DNA of 5,855 nucleotides, taken from an uncultured Azospirillum sp. (GTDB lineage Bacteria; Pseudomonadota; Alphaproteobacteria; Azospirillales; Azospirillaceae). The notes under the pieces are model-generated. The model was not told the DNA's origin and ran no database searches. It saw only the letters and a program-made list of their open reading frames with translations. Position 1 is the first letter of the stretch. Each line of letters begins with the position of its first letter. Shown piece after piece: positions 5,429 to 5,855 of the stretch. The position numbers were made by a program, and so were the translations under genes. The stretch lies in assembly GCA_937960755.1 (NCBI GenBank), contig CALGOL010000074.1, positions 1-5,855 on the forward strand, read 5' to 3'.

Positions 5429-5833
5429 TCACTTGTTGGTGGCCAGGAAGGCGACCAAATTGGCGGCGGCGGTCGCGTCGTCCTTATACTTCGGCGACTT
5501 GGTCAGGCCGGCGTAAGCCATGGTGCCGCCCGGGACGATTTCCTTCGGCGCGTTCAGGTAGGCCACCAGGTTTTCTTCCGTCCAGGTGAAGCCGGCGGCG
5601 GCCTTTTCCTGCATCGGCTTGGAATACTTGAAGCCTTCGATCGAACCGGCCTTGCGGCCGACGACGCCGAACAGGCTCGGGCCGACCTTGTTCTTGCCCG
5701 CTTCAACGGTATGGCAGGCAAGGCATTCCTTGAAGATTTCCTTGCCCTTTTCGGCGTCGCCCGCGGCGTGCGCGGCGCCAGCGGCGGCGACGAGAGCGGC
5801 GGCGACAGCGCCGGTCAGGATCGCCTTCATCAT
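5429..5833 (-). CDS. Periplasmic class I cytochrome c (cytochrome c2-like)
   Basis: A 134-residue precursor of a soluble monohaem cytochrome c, an electron carrier in the periplasm, typically between the bc1 complex and a terminal oxidase or photosynthetic reaction centre. Residues 1-24 form a Sec signal peptide with Lys3, a hydrophobic alanine/valine core and an AHA-A cleavage region. The mature protein is about 110 residues. It has one haem site CLACH (Cys37, Cys40, His41) followed by KVGPSLFGVVGRKAG, as in mitochondrial-type class I cytochromes, and the distal ligand Met105 in PGGTMAYAG. A YLNAPKEIVPGG stretch and a final helix ending in LVAFLATNK complete the fold. Two ATGs in tandem (5833 and 5830) are possible starts; an AAGGA eight bases before 5833 favours the first. 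It is convergent with phaR and ends in two hairpins. The promoter is outside the window. The precise name (c2, c550 or cycA) cannot be fixed from sequence alone. Confidence 0.94.
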   Translation of the reverse strand: MMKAILTGAVAAALVAAAGAAHAAGDAEKGKEIFKECLACHTVEAGKNKVGPSLFGVVGRKAGSIEGFKYSKPMQEKAAAGFTWTEENLVAYLNAPKEIVPGGTMAYAGLTKSPKYKDDATAAANLVAFLATNK

Positions 5834-5855
5834 CGGCTTCTTCCTTTTGTGTTTT

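Noticed and set aside
1..5855. tRNA, rRNA, CRISPR array, insertion sequence or prophage elements
   Set aside because: No cloverleaf with a TTCGA-type arm, no regularly spaced repeats and no transposase or integrase coding was seen on either strand.

Overview
The window looks chromosomal and comes from a GC-rich alphaproteobacterium. The closest fit I can suggest from memory is a Rhodospirillales member of the Magnetospirillum/Phaeospirillum/Rhodospirillum type. The basis is the alphaproteobacterial form of PhaR, a short PHA synthase with the RPLxLHL N-terminus I associate with that order, and a periplasmic c2-type cytochrome. No database search was possible, so the genus is an inference.

Layout, left to right. 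Positions 1-474 (minus strand) hold the 5' part of an unrecognised gene that runs off the left edge. It has an AT-rich upstream region, and a hairpin terminator at 650-682 separates it from the next unit. Positions 705-4536 (minus strand, transcribed right to left) form a polyhydroxybutyrate (PHB) synthesis cluster. In transcription order it contains a small unnamed gene with a helical head, a proline-rich linker and a C-terminal coiled coil (3940-4536), a short PHA synthase phaC (2889-4163), the thiolase phaA (1603-2775) and the acetoacetyl-CoA reductase phaB (705-1427). A divergent promoter region (4537-4705) separates this cluster from phaR (4706-5299, plus strand), the PHB-responsive regulator. 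A cluster of three hairpins (5320-5426) lies between phaR and the convergent gene for a periplasmic cytochrome c (5429-5833, minus strand).

How the genes work together: PhaA condenses two acetyl-CoA to acetoacetyl-CoA, PhaB reduces this to (R)-3-hydroxybutyryl-CoA, and PhaC polymerises it at the granule surface. PhaR probably senses PHB and represses granule-associated genes, including perhaps this cluster and itself. The cytochrome is not part of the pathway and is just a neighbour.

The most unusual element is the junction of the small gene and phaC. The two frames overlap by up to 224 bases (at least 128 with the latest plausible phaC start). Each frame carries a protein signature in the shared DNA: a perfect heptad coiled coil in one and the PhaC N-terminal domain in the other. 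The small gene has the general build of a PhaE/PhaR-type synthase partner, although I cannot place it in a family. The rest of the window is a fairly standard PHB locus.
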